The notes below the pieces were generated by a model. That model did no database searches, was not told the DNA's origin, and saw only the letters and a list, made by a program, of their open reading frames with translations. The position numbers and the translations under genes are program-made. A stretch of 64,000 nt of DNA from AC-32 sp963717725 (lineage in GTDB: Bacteria > Actinomycetota > Thermoleophilia > Gaiellales > Gaiellaceae), in NCBI GenBank assembly GCA_963717725.1, contig CAVQWS010000013.1:1-64000 (forward strand). The letters run 5' to 3'. Of this stretch, positions 57,652 to 64,000 are shown one piece after another. Every line of letters begins with the position of its first letter. Within the stretch, counting starts at the first letter, position 1.

Positions 57652-58690
57652 GGCGACGCTGCCGGGGCTCGAGACCGTCGAGCCGGTGCTGCCGATGACC
57701 GAGCGCACGCCCTGGATCGAGCGCGGGCCGCAGAAGCGGCTGATGCTCTTCTCGGGCCGCTCGAACCCGGACCTGGCCGAGCAGATCGCCGAGAAGCTTG
57801 GCGTGCACCTCGGCGAGGTGAAGCTGAAGACGTTCGCCAACGGCGAGACCTACGTGCGCTACCAGGACTCGATCCGCGGCGGTGACGTCTTCATCGTCCA
57901 GTCGGGCAACCAGCCGGTGAACGACCACCTGGTCGAGCTGCTGATCATGATCCAGGCGGCGAAGCTCGCCTCGGCCAAGCGGATCACGGCCGTGATTCCC
58001 TGGTTCCCGTACTCGCGCCAGGACAAGAAGTCTGCGCCGCGAGAGCCGATCACCGCCAAGCTCGTCGCGGACGCGCTCGAGACCGCCGGCGCCGACCGCG
58101 TCGTGACGATGGACCTGCACGCGGGCCAGATCCAGGGGTTCTTCTCGATCCCCGTCGACCACATGACCGCACTGCAGCTGTTCGCGCAGTACTACCGCGA
58201 CAAGGGGCTGCAGGGCGAAGGCATCGTCGCCGTCTCGCCCGACCCGGGCCGCGCGAAGATGGCGCGCCGCTTCGGCCAGATGCTCGAGGGCGACCTCGCG
58301 ATCCTGAACAAGACGCGCCCGGGCCACGACGAGGCGTCGGTCACGGAGGTGATCGGCCGGGTCGAGGGCAAGGTCGCGATCATGAGCGACGACATCGTCG
58401 TCACCGGCGGCACCCTGATCGCGGGCGCCGAGGCGCTGCTCGAGGCCGGCGCGACCGAGGTCTACGCCTGCGCCACGCACGGCCTCTTCCCCGGCAATGC
58501 CTTCGAGAAGGTCGCGGCCAGCAAGATCAAGCAGGTCACGGTGACCAACACCGTCCCGATCGACCCGGTCAACCGGCCGGCCAAGATCGACGTGCTGCCC
58601 GTCTCGAGCCTGCTGGCGGAGACGATCCTGAACGTCTTCGCCGACGACTCGGTCTCGGCCATCTTCGCGGGCGAGAACCAGCTCTTCTGA
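57644..58690 (+). CDS. prs: Ribose-phosphate pyrophosphokinase (PRPP synthetase)
   Basis: A 348-aa class I enzyme with an N-terminal extension of about 28 residues before RLMLFSGRSNPDLAEQIAEK. Landmarks: PYSRQDKKSAPREPITAKLV (flexible catalytic loop), TMDLHAGQIQGFFSIPVDHM, SPDPGRAKMARRFG, and PRPP-binding DDIVVTGGTLIAGAEAL. The last codons (GENQLF and TGA) coincide with a 17-bp sequence repeated at 60881-60897, where a decayed element inserted without harming the gene. It supplies PRPP for nucleotides, His and Trp. Confidence 0.96.
   Translation: MSEATLPGLETVEPVLPMTERTPWIERGPQKRLMLFSGRSNPDLAEQIAEKLGVHLGEVKLKTFANGETYVRYQDSIRGGDVFIVQSGNQPVNDHLVELLIMIQAAKLASAKRITAVIPWFPYSRQDKKSAPREPITAKLVADALETAGADRVVTMDLHAGQIQGFFSIPVDHMTALQLFAQYYRDKGLQGEGIVAVSPDPGRAKMARRFGQMLEGDLAILNKTRPGHDEASVTEVIGRVEGKVAIMSDDIVVTGGTLIAGAEALLEAGATEVYACATHGLFPGNAFEKVAASKIKQVTVTNTVPIDPVNRPAKIDVLPVSSLLAETILNVFADDSVSAIFAGENQLF
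58674..58690 (+). repeat. Left direct repeat (att-like) at the prs 3' end
   Basis: AGAACCAGCTCTTCTGA, the last 17 bases of prs including its stop, recurs exactly at 60881-60897. The flanking bases differ, so the repeat is 17 bp. This is the pattern left by site-specific integration into a gene 3' end. Confidence 0.7.
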
Positions 58691-58820
58691 TCTTTCTGGC
58701 TCGGGGAGCGCGCTTGCGCGTTCCATGTACCAGATCCATGCACCGAGTCGGATCTGGCGCCCACGGCTGAACTAGGCGACGGAGCGCTCGTCGGGGTTGA
58801 AGCGCATACGCTCCGGCACG

Positions 58821-59069
58821 ATGGTGAGCGTTGGCGCATCGATCGGGATCACGATGCGCGCCAACTTCGGCATGAAGTGGTTCCAGGTCGCAGCGGCGCA
58901 TCACCACACAGCGAAGGACGCGCGGGACCGCCTCGACGCTGCAGAGCGTGGAGGAAGAGACATTGGACAGGCGCTCGACGACGAGTTGCAGACCACCATG
59001 GTCGTCGTCGCGGCCGCGGCGTTCTCGATCGACGCGCTCTTCGTAAAGCTCGAAGAGCTCGCAGCGTGA
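58821..59069 (+). CDS. Orphan small protein inside the insertion
   Basis: An 82-aa reading from ATG 58821 (TTG 58797 is an alternative). It runs VSVGASIGITMRANFGMKWF, then AAHHHTAKDARDRLDAAERG and ends MVVVAAAAFSIDALFVKLEE LAA. The hydrophobic C-terminal helix and mid-length His cluster look like the first part of a larger protein, so it may be truncated. It lies inside the putative element. No family is recognised. Confidence 0.35.
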   Translation: MVSVGASIGITMRANFGMKWFQVAAAHHHTAKDARDRLDAAERGGRDIGQALDDELQTTMVVVAAAAFSIDALFVKLEELAA

Positions 59070-59100
59070 AGCTCGGTGGCTCGAGATCGTTCTAGGTCGT

Positions 59101-60596
59101 TCAGCCTCCGACGACCCATTGCTTCGCGAGGCGGCCGAGATACGAACGGAGGGTCTCGTCGAGATCCGCCCGGCGTGTCCCGTCCCAGACCAGCGCCTCG
59201 TCCAGGGTGCCGATCTCCACTGTGGCGGTGTCTTTGACCTCGGCCTTCCAGTGCGCGAGCTCGCGCCACGGGCCTTCGTCGTCGCGACCGAGACCCAGGG
59301 CGTGCCGCGCGCGTGAGAACAGCGACGGCTTCTCGACCGGCGCGCAGCGGAACAGCTTGAAGGTGCAGCTCGCCGAGCTCCCCTCGAACTTCGCGTCGAG
59401 GTGAATTCCGCCGCGTCCGCCGTGGCCCAGCCAACCCGACACCTGCTCCCACACCAGGGCCTCCGCGCCTGCGACCAGGGCCCCGCCTCGGCCGGCCGGT
59501 TCCTCGCGTAGGCCGCATGCGCTTCGCTCAACCGCCGGACCGCCTCTCCCGTGATCTTGAGCTCATGCCCCGTCTCGGGCTCGCGCGCGCACGTCAGCTC
59601 GAGCAGCTCCCGCAGGGCCGGCTCGAACTCGCCTTCGCGCTTGCACATCCGCTGCCCGGTGTTGCAGTGCTCCGGCAGGTCGCCGCTGGAGGCCTTGAGC
59701 TGCCAGTCGAGCTTTTCCGCGCCCGGGACGCTGCCGCGGAGAAGGAACCAGGCCGCCCCGGCGAGCAGGAGCAGCACGGCAACCACTGCGAAGGGCCACC
59801 ACGTCGTCCCGCCGTCCGGCTCGGGCGGGGGGGACGGCAGCGCGGGGAACCTTGCCCGTTGCCTGGCGATGTTGTTCAGGACCTGCGTCTCCCCTGGAAC
59901 CGGCGACACGACCGCGAACAGGTCCTGCACGTGTCCCCGGGCCGAGGACGGCACCGGCATCACGAGGTGCAGGCGATAGTGGTGACCCGAACCAAGGGCC
60001 GGCACTCGGCGCGGTCGCGATGTGACCCCGGCCACCCGCAGGTGCGCCACCGAGGCCTGCGCCGCTCCATCGCCGATGTTCGTCACCTCGACCGTCGCTC
60101 TCGCCTTCGCGCCTTGGTGGTGACCGATGATCGCCATGCCGAGGTCGGGCTGCGTCACGCCGGGCGGCGGCGGTGGAGGCGGCTGGACCGGCGGGGGCGG
60201 CGGTGCCGGAGCCGTCTCGCCGGCCACGGTGAACGTCGTCGTCGCCGTTTGCACGTAGGTGTCGATGCTGTGCAGTTCCTTGTTGACGGCGGTGTTCTGG
60301 GCGACCACCGAGAACGTGTACGCCCCGGCCGTCACCGGGTACGTCACCACCCCTTTTGTGGTCTTGGCGCCGCATGGTTGGGAGCTCCCCTCACCGAGCT
60401 GGCACGTGAAGTCGGCCGGCTCGTTGGCCGTATAGACGATCGTGGCCGAGTCCGAGTCGGTGAAGAGCGCCTCGATGCCGACGGAGAGATCGGGCGAAGC
60501 GAGTGCGAAACCCGCTGCGAACAGCAGCAAAGCTCCGGCTGCGGCGAGAACGTGCCTGATCAGCTTCTGCGGCTGCCTGCGGGTCGACCGCTCGAT
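59101..60596 (-). pseudogene. Type I membrane protein with Ig-like and CARDB domains, frameshifted
   Basis: In minus sense a signal segment (LIRHVLAAAGALLLFAAGFA) precedes an Ig-like domain (TNEPADFTCQLGEGSSQPCG-like), a proline-rich linker, a CARDB-type domain (TQPDLGMAIIGHHQGAKARA, VEVTNIGDGAAQASVAHLRV), a TM (WWPFAVVAVLLLLAGAAWFL) and a cytoplasmic domain. Near 59508 the frame breaks. It resumes as REEPAGRGGALVAGAEALVW and runs to the stop at 59101 with LDETLRSYLGRLAKQWVVGG. No ATG, GTG or TTG lies at the expected start; GGAGG precedes an ATC at 60596. Two lesions suggest decay of element cargo. Function unknown. Confidence 0.5.
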
Positions 60597-60694
60597 TTCT
60601 GCCTCCGATCGAGCTACGCCGCAGCTTGCTGTGCCGACAGGGTCTCGCGCCTGCCAGCATTCGTCAAGGCCGCTCGGCCGCGCGGAGACCGCCA

Positions 60695-60844
60695 AGTCGC
60701 GAGATTTACCTGCACCTCGCCGGGACGGCGTTCCACGACGAAGCGGCGGCGCTGGAGCGGCGGCTGCTCGGCGATAATGGTGTACCAAACCATGTACCCA
60801 CCGAAGGGAACCTCACAGAACCTGGGAAGACCGAAGGCGTGTGA
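60695..60844 (+). pseudogene. C-terminal remnant of a tyrosine-recombinase integrase
   Basis: One frame reads SREIYLHLAGTAFHDEAAAL then ERRLLGDNGVPNHVPTEGNL and stops at 60844. The I-Y-x-H-L-A-G and D-E-A-A-A-L-E-R-R-L-L pattern matches the end of actinobacterial site-specific integrases, with the active-site tyrosine region (Y in IYLHL). Upstream in this frame the sequence loses protein character, so about 50 codons survive. It sits 36 bp inside the right repeat, where an integrase gene is expected. Confidence 0.5.
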
Positions 60845-60880
60845 GCAAGCGCCTCGGGGAGCGCGTGGACCTGTCCTCTA

Positions 60881-60897
60881 AGAACCAGCTCTTCTGA
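60881..60897 (+). repeat. Right direct repeat (att-like)
   Basis: Second exact copy of AGAACCAGCTCTTCTGA. Its last bases CTGA run into AACAAGATCTGG, the expected N-terminal codons of the cation-exchanger gene, so insertion occurred precisely at the prs/exchanger junction. Confidence 0.7.
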
Positions 60898-61940
60898 ACA
60901 AGATCTGGCCGCTGGTCGCGGTGACCGCGGCCTTCACGGCCGCGGCAGGGGTCGCCCATTTCGCCGACGCGACCCCGCTGCTCACGTTCGGGCTCGCCAC
61001 GGTCGCCCTCGCCGGGCTCGCGTGGATCGTCTCCTTTGCGACCGAGCGGGTTGGGCAGCACTACGGGCCGGCCGTGACCGGCGTGCTGCAGTCGACGCTC
61101 GGGAACCTGCCCGAGTTCTTCATCGTCCTGTTCGCGCTCTCGGCGGGCGAGCTCGTGGTCGCGAAGACCTCGATCCTCGGCTCGATCTTCGCCAACGCGC
61201 TGCTCGTGCTCGGGATCGTGATCGTGGCCGGCTGCCACGCAAGCGCCGATGGCGTGATGCACTTTCACACCCGCCTGCCGAAGGACAACGCGGTCCTGAT
61301 GCTGCTCGCGAGCTTCCTGATCGTGCTGATCGGGCTGTCCGCGGCCACCGAGGACAATGCCTCGCACCACATCGAGGCGATCTCGATCGTCGGCGCGGTT
61401 GCCCTGCTGCTCACCTACGGCGTCTGGTTGAACGACTATCTCCGCTCGGACATGCCGAGCATGGCCGTCGAGGGTGCCCCGCGCGTCTCGATGAGGCTCG
61501 CGTTGGCGCTCCTGGCGGTTGCGGGGGTGGGGGCGGCCTTCGTCTCCGACTGGTTCGTCACGGCGCTGACGCCGGCGATGGAGCAGATCGGGGTCTCGCA
61601 AGCGTTCGCGGGGATCGTGGTCGTCGGGATCGCCGGCAACGCGGTCGAGAACACGACCGGGATCGTGCTCGCGCTGAAGGGCGAGGCCGACCTGGCGATC
61701 TCGGTCGTCAAGAACTCCGTCGCCCAGATCACGGCCTTCCTCTTCCCGGCGCTCGTGCTCGTCTCGCTGCTGTTCTCGACCCACCTCACGTTCGACCTCG
61801 GGCCGGTCTACATCGGCGCGCTGCTGCTGACCGCGGTCGCGCTCTGGCAGATCACCGCCGACGGCGAGGCGACGAGGTTCGAGGGCGTCGCCTTGATCGC
61901 GTTCTACGTGATCGTGGCCGTGCTCGCGTTCTACGAATAA
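60894..61940 (+). CDS. Calcium/cation-proton exchanger (CaCA, Cax-like)
   Basis: A polytopic protein of about 348 aa with 10-11 TM helices in two inverted halves. The alpha repeats are readable: AVTGVLQSTLGNLPEFFIVL and VVVGIAGNAVENTTGIVLAL, each with the conserved Gly-Asn and acidic residue of Cax exchangers. It exchanges Ca2+ or similar cations for protons. CTG 60894 is proposed as the start because it restores the usual N-terminus NKIWPLVAVTAAF and would overlap the prs-type stop as CTGA; GTG 60921 is the first conventional start. Confidence 0.85.
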   Translation: MNKIWPLVAVTAAFTAAAGVAHFADATPLLTFGLATVALAGLAWIVSFATERVGQHYGPAVTGVLQSTLGNLPEFFIVLFALSAGELVVAKTSILGSIFANALLVLGIVIVAGCHASADGVMHFHTRLPKDNAVLMLLASFLIVLIGLSAATEDNASHHIEAISIVGAVALLLTYGVWLNDYLRSDMPSMAVEGAPRVSMRLALALLAVAGVGAAFVSDWFVTALTPAMEQIGVSQAFAGIVVVGIAGNAVENTTGIVLALKGEADLAISVVKNSVAQITAFLFPALVLVSLLFSTHLTFDLGPVYIGALLLTAVALWQITADGEATRFEGVALIAFYVIVAVLAFYE

Positions 61941-61969
61941 CTTCGCCCGCGCCGGGTAAGGGGTGCGTC

Positions 61970-62146
61970 GTGCGCAGGTTCCCGCCATTGCTCGTGCTGA
62001 TCTACTTCGGCATCGGTGTCGCCGTCGCCGCCGAGCGGCACTACTTCGAGCACGTGCACGGCGTGCACGGGGTCGTCGCGGCGATCCTGGCGATCCTGCT
62101 CTGGCCGCTGCTGCTGCTCGACCTGATCACGATCAAGCGCACGTAG
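61970..62146 (+). CDS. Small two-TM protein, 58 aa
   Basis: From GTG 61970: MRRFPPLLVLIYFGIGVAVA, a His-rich turn (ERHYFEHVHGVHG), then VVAAILAILLWPLLLLDLIT and IKRT. Two hydrophobic helices form a hairpin with both ends probably cytoplasmic. It lies 29 bp after the exchanger gene and may be co-transcribed. No family is recognised. Confidence 0.55.
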   Translation: MRRFPPLLVLIYFGIGVAVAAERHYFEHVHGVHGVVAAILAILLWPLLLLDLITIKRT

Positions 62147-62172
62147 CTCCCAGGCGCGATAGTTGACGGGCC

Positions 62173-64000
62173 ATGGCCGAGCTTCCGACCGGCACAGTGA
62201 CCCTGCTCTTCACGGACATCGAGGGCTCGACGCGCCTGCTGCGCCGGGCGGGCGACGCCTACGCCGGGCTCCTCTCTCAACATCGCTCGTTGCTGACGCA
62301 GGCGTTCCTCGCGCATCGAGGTGTGGTCGTCGACCAGGAAGGTGACGCCTTCTTCGTCGCGTTCGCCTCTGCCAAAGACGCGGTTGTCGCGGCTGCCGAT
62401 GCCCAGCGTGCGCTCGTCTCGCACGACTGGGTGGACGAGAACGAAATCCGTGTGCGGATCGGCCTGCACACCGGAGAGCCGCGCGTTGTCGAGGGACGCT
62501 ACGTGGGGCTCGACGTCCACCTGGCCGCGCGCGTGATGGCGGCCGCCCACGGCGGCCAGGTGGTGGTCTCGGAGTCGACCCAGGGGCTGCTCGAGGAGGA
62601 AACGCGCCTCCGCGACCTCGGTGAGCACCGGCTGAAGGACATCGTGACGCCGCAGCGGCTGTACCAGCTCGAGTTGGAGGGCTTGCCGAGCGAGTTCCCG
62701 CCCCTGGCGACGCTCGACAACCGGCCGACGAACCTGCCTGCGCAGCCGAACCCCTTCATCGGGCGTGAGCGCGAGCTCGCCGAGACGCGCGCGCTGCTCG
62801 AGCGGGAAGACGTCCGGCTGCTGACCCTAATCGGGCCGGGGGGCACCGGCAAGACCCGGCTCGCGCTCCAGCTCGCGTGGAACGTGCTCGAGCAGTTCCG
62901 CAACGGCGTGTTCTTCGTCTCGCTGGCGCCCATCCGGGACTGGGAGCTCGTCGTGCCCACCGTCCTGCGCACCCTCGGCCTGCGCGAGCAGCCCGGCGAG
63001 ACGCCGCTCGAGACGCTGACCGATTACCTCGGCGAGAAGGAGCTGCTCCTCGTGCTCGACAATTTCGAGCACGTGTTTGCGGCTGCGCCGGCCGTGGCCG
63101 GGTTGCTCGAGGCCGCGCCGGACCTCCATGTGCTCGCCACGAGCAGGATGCCCTTGCACCTGCAGGCCGAGCAGGCGCATCGCGTCCCGCAGCTCGCCGT
63201 GCCAGACCTGCGGCGGCCTGCGGTCGCCGAGGAGGTCGTCGACTTCGAGTCGGTTCGCCTGTTCGTCGAGCGGGCGCGCGCCGCGGCCGCCGACTTCACG
63301 CTCAGCAACGTGAACGCGGAGGCCGTGGCCGAGATCGTCGTCAGGCTCGACGGCCTGCCGCTGGCGATCGAGCTCGCGGCGCCTTGGGTGCGGACGCTCA
63401 CGCCTCCCGCGCTGCTGCGCCGTCTCGACCAGCGTCTGCCCCTGCTGACCGGCGGAGCGCAGGACGCCGATGCCCGGCAGCGGACACTCCGAGGGGCGAT
63501 CGCCTGGAGTCACGACCTACTGCTGGCGAACGAGAAGGCGCTCTTCGAGCGGCTTGCCGTCTTCGTCGGGGGCTGCCGCCTCGAGGCCGCCGAGGTGGTG
63601 TGCGACTTCGACGGCAGCTTCGGCGACGAACTGCTCGACGGGCTCGACTCACTTGTCCAAAAGAGCCTCCTGCGCCAGCGCCAGGACTCCGACGGCGAGC
63701 CGCGCTTCTGGATGCTCGAGACGATCCGCGAGTTCGCGCTCGAGCTGCTCGAGTCGTCCGGTGAGCTGGAGCACGCATGCCGGCGGCACGCGTCCTATAC
63801 GGCAGACGCCGCCGAGCGCCTGGAGGCGAAGTCCCGCACCGGCGACCACTCGACCTTCCTAACCCGAGTCGACGACGGGCTGCCGAACGTGCGGGAGGCG
63901 ATCTCGTGGGCACGCGACCAGCGCGACGGCGAGCTGCTGCTGCGGCTCGCGACCGCGCTCTGGGTCTTTTGGTCATCTCGCGGCCTCGCCGCGGAAGGGC
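62173..64000 (+). CDS. Class III adenylate/guanylate cyclase fused to an NTPase regulator (partial)
   Basis: At least 609 codons, open at the window edge. Residues 1-170 are a class III cyclase catalytic domain: TVTLLFTDIEGSTRLLRRAG (metal Asp), GDAFFVAFASAKDA and VRIGLHTGEPRVVEGRYVGL DVHLAARV. Then an NB-ARC/AfsR-type ATPase follows: NPFIGRERELAETRALL, Walker A LIGPGGTGKTRLALQLA, LLLVLDNFEHV (Walker B), ATSRMPL and LDGLPLAIELAAPWVRTL. A TPR-like C-terminus is expected beyond 64000. Such fusions are common actinobacterial signalling proteins. GATAGT nine bases before the ATG may be the -10. Confidence 0.9.
   Translation, partial: MAELPTGTVTLLFTDIEGSTRLLRRAGDAYAGLLSQHRSLLTQAFLAHRGVVVDQEGDAFFVAFASAKDAVVAAADAQRALVSHDWVDENEIRVRIGLHTGEPRVVEGRYVGLDVHLAARVMAAAHGGQVVVSESTQGLLEEETRLRDLGEHRLKDIVTPQRLYQLELEGLPSEFPPLATLDNRPTNLPAQPNPFIGRERELAETRALLEREDVRLLTLIGPGGTGKTRLALQLAWNVLEQFRNGVFFVSLAPIRDWELVVPTVLRTLGLREQPGETPLETLTDYLGEKELLLVLDNFEHVFAAAPAVAGLLEAAPDLHVLATSRMPLHLQAEQAHRVPQLAVPDLRRPAVAEEVVDFESVRLFVERARAAAADFTLSNVNAEAVAEIVVRLDGLPLAIELAAPWVRTLTPPALLRRLDQRLPLLTGGAQDADARQRTLRGAIAWSHDLLLANEKALFERLAVFVGGCRLEAAEVVCDFDGSFGDELLDGLDSLVQKSLLRQRQDSDGEPRFWMLETIREFALELLESSGELEHACRRHASYTADAAERLEAKSRTGDHSTFLTRVDDGLPNVREAISWARDQRDGELLLRLATALWVFWSSRGLAAEG

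Larger units (their letters stand above)
58691..60897. mobile_element. Decayed integrative element, about 2.2 kb, at the prs 3' end
   Basis: Bounded by the 17-bp direct repeats (58674-58690 and 60881-60897). Contents: a small orphan gene (58821-59069), a frameshifted membrane protein (59101-60596, minus) and a C-terminal tyrosine-recombinase-like remnant (about 60695-60844). A 13-bp sequence CTCGGGGAGCGCG also occurs near both ends (58700 and 60853), and CCATGTACC at 58723 and 60790. An 8-bp inverted repeat, CCAGATCC/GGATCTGG, lies at 58730-58757. No functional integrase remains, so it should be immobile. Exact removal would make prs and the cation-exchanger gene adjacent. Confidence 0.6.

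Noticed and set aside
60783..60798. GTGTACCAAACCATGTACC-type near-palindrome as an operator for the minus-strand CARDB gene.
   Set aside because: The arms match poorly when aligned, and the sequence lies inside the integrase remnant, where GTACC also occurs near the left end.

Overview
The window is a dense, GC-rich bacterial chromosome segment with almost no intergenic space. Its gene set points to Actinomycetota: a dnaK-grpE-dnaJ-hspR-clpB heat-shock string, actinobacterial-type inositol-phosphate synthase with phosphatidylinositol-lipid genes, LytR-CpsA-Psr and FmdB proteins, many GTG starts and GTGA/ATGA stop-start overlaps. The style (DUF4331/NicO cluster, many start codons sitting only 6-8 nt after a TANNNT box) resembles the class Thermoleophilia, but that placement is inference. 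No rRNA, no CRISPR array and no intact mobile element were seen. Two tRNAs are present: Ala(TGC) on the minus strand and Gln(TTG) on the plus strand.

Layout. 0-4.8 kb (+): the end of a polyamine uptake/catabolism operon (PotC permease, class III aminotransferase, PuuB-like FAD oxidase) and a GT-like coiled-coil protein. 4.9-12 kb: a secreted eight-repeat FN3-like protein with a coupled 33-residue basic peptide, cupin, DMT transporter, enolase-superfamily enzyme and several small secreted or unknown proteins. 12.4-20.6 kb (-): DUF2630-like, rhomboid, argF, ECF sigma, anti-sigma, two NicO-family metal transporters, a TPR protein and a DUF4331 protein. 20.6-25.3 kb (-): frameshifted carbamate kinase, cyclic-2,3-diphosphoglycerate-synthetase-like GTPase, APH kinase, HEAGH metallopeptidase. 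25.3-30 kb: YjbQ, frameshifted phosphoesterase, RlmD-like methyltransferase, and a MarR regulator divergent from a beta-propeller protein with two operators between them. 29.9-36.9 kb (-): a presenilin-like membrane protein, a UDG-like protein, a glycosyltransferase-PHP fusion, Ino1 carrying two N-terminal ribbon-helix-helix domains, CDP-alcohol phosphatidyltransferase, PAP2 and MoaA; much of this reads as inositol-phospholipid synthesis. 37-45.7 kb (+): small acidic proteins, EamA transporter, the heat-shock operon, a GYD protein. 45.6-49.1 kb: pseudouridine catabolism (PsuG and PfkB kinase, -), small genes (+), LCP protein (-). 49.1-58.7 kb (+): ROK kinase, RsmI, degenerate M23 protein, MetG, TatD, RsmA, IspE, tRNA-Gln, GlmU, Prs. 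58.7-60.9 kb: a decayed 2.2-kb insertion bounded by 17-bp direct repeats that copy the prs 3' end. 60.9-64 kb (+): cation/proton exchanger, a small membrane protein, and the start of a cyclase-ATPase regulator cut by the window edge.

Main points for a second look: (1) the RHH-RHH-Ino1 fusion with a perfect palindrome over its own start codon; (2) the prs-targeted integrase-remnant island; (3) a bacterial presenilin-like protein; (4) the DUF4331-TPR-NicO-NicO-anti-sigma-sigma cluster; (5) four divergent gene pairs that share very short intergenic DNA with overlapping -10 boxes, one flanked by twin MarR-type operators. Several frameshifts (about 9.68, 20.99, 26.06, 37.0 and 59.51 kb) may be real decay or assembly errors.
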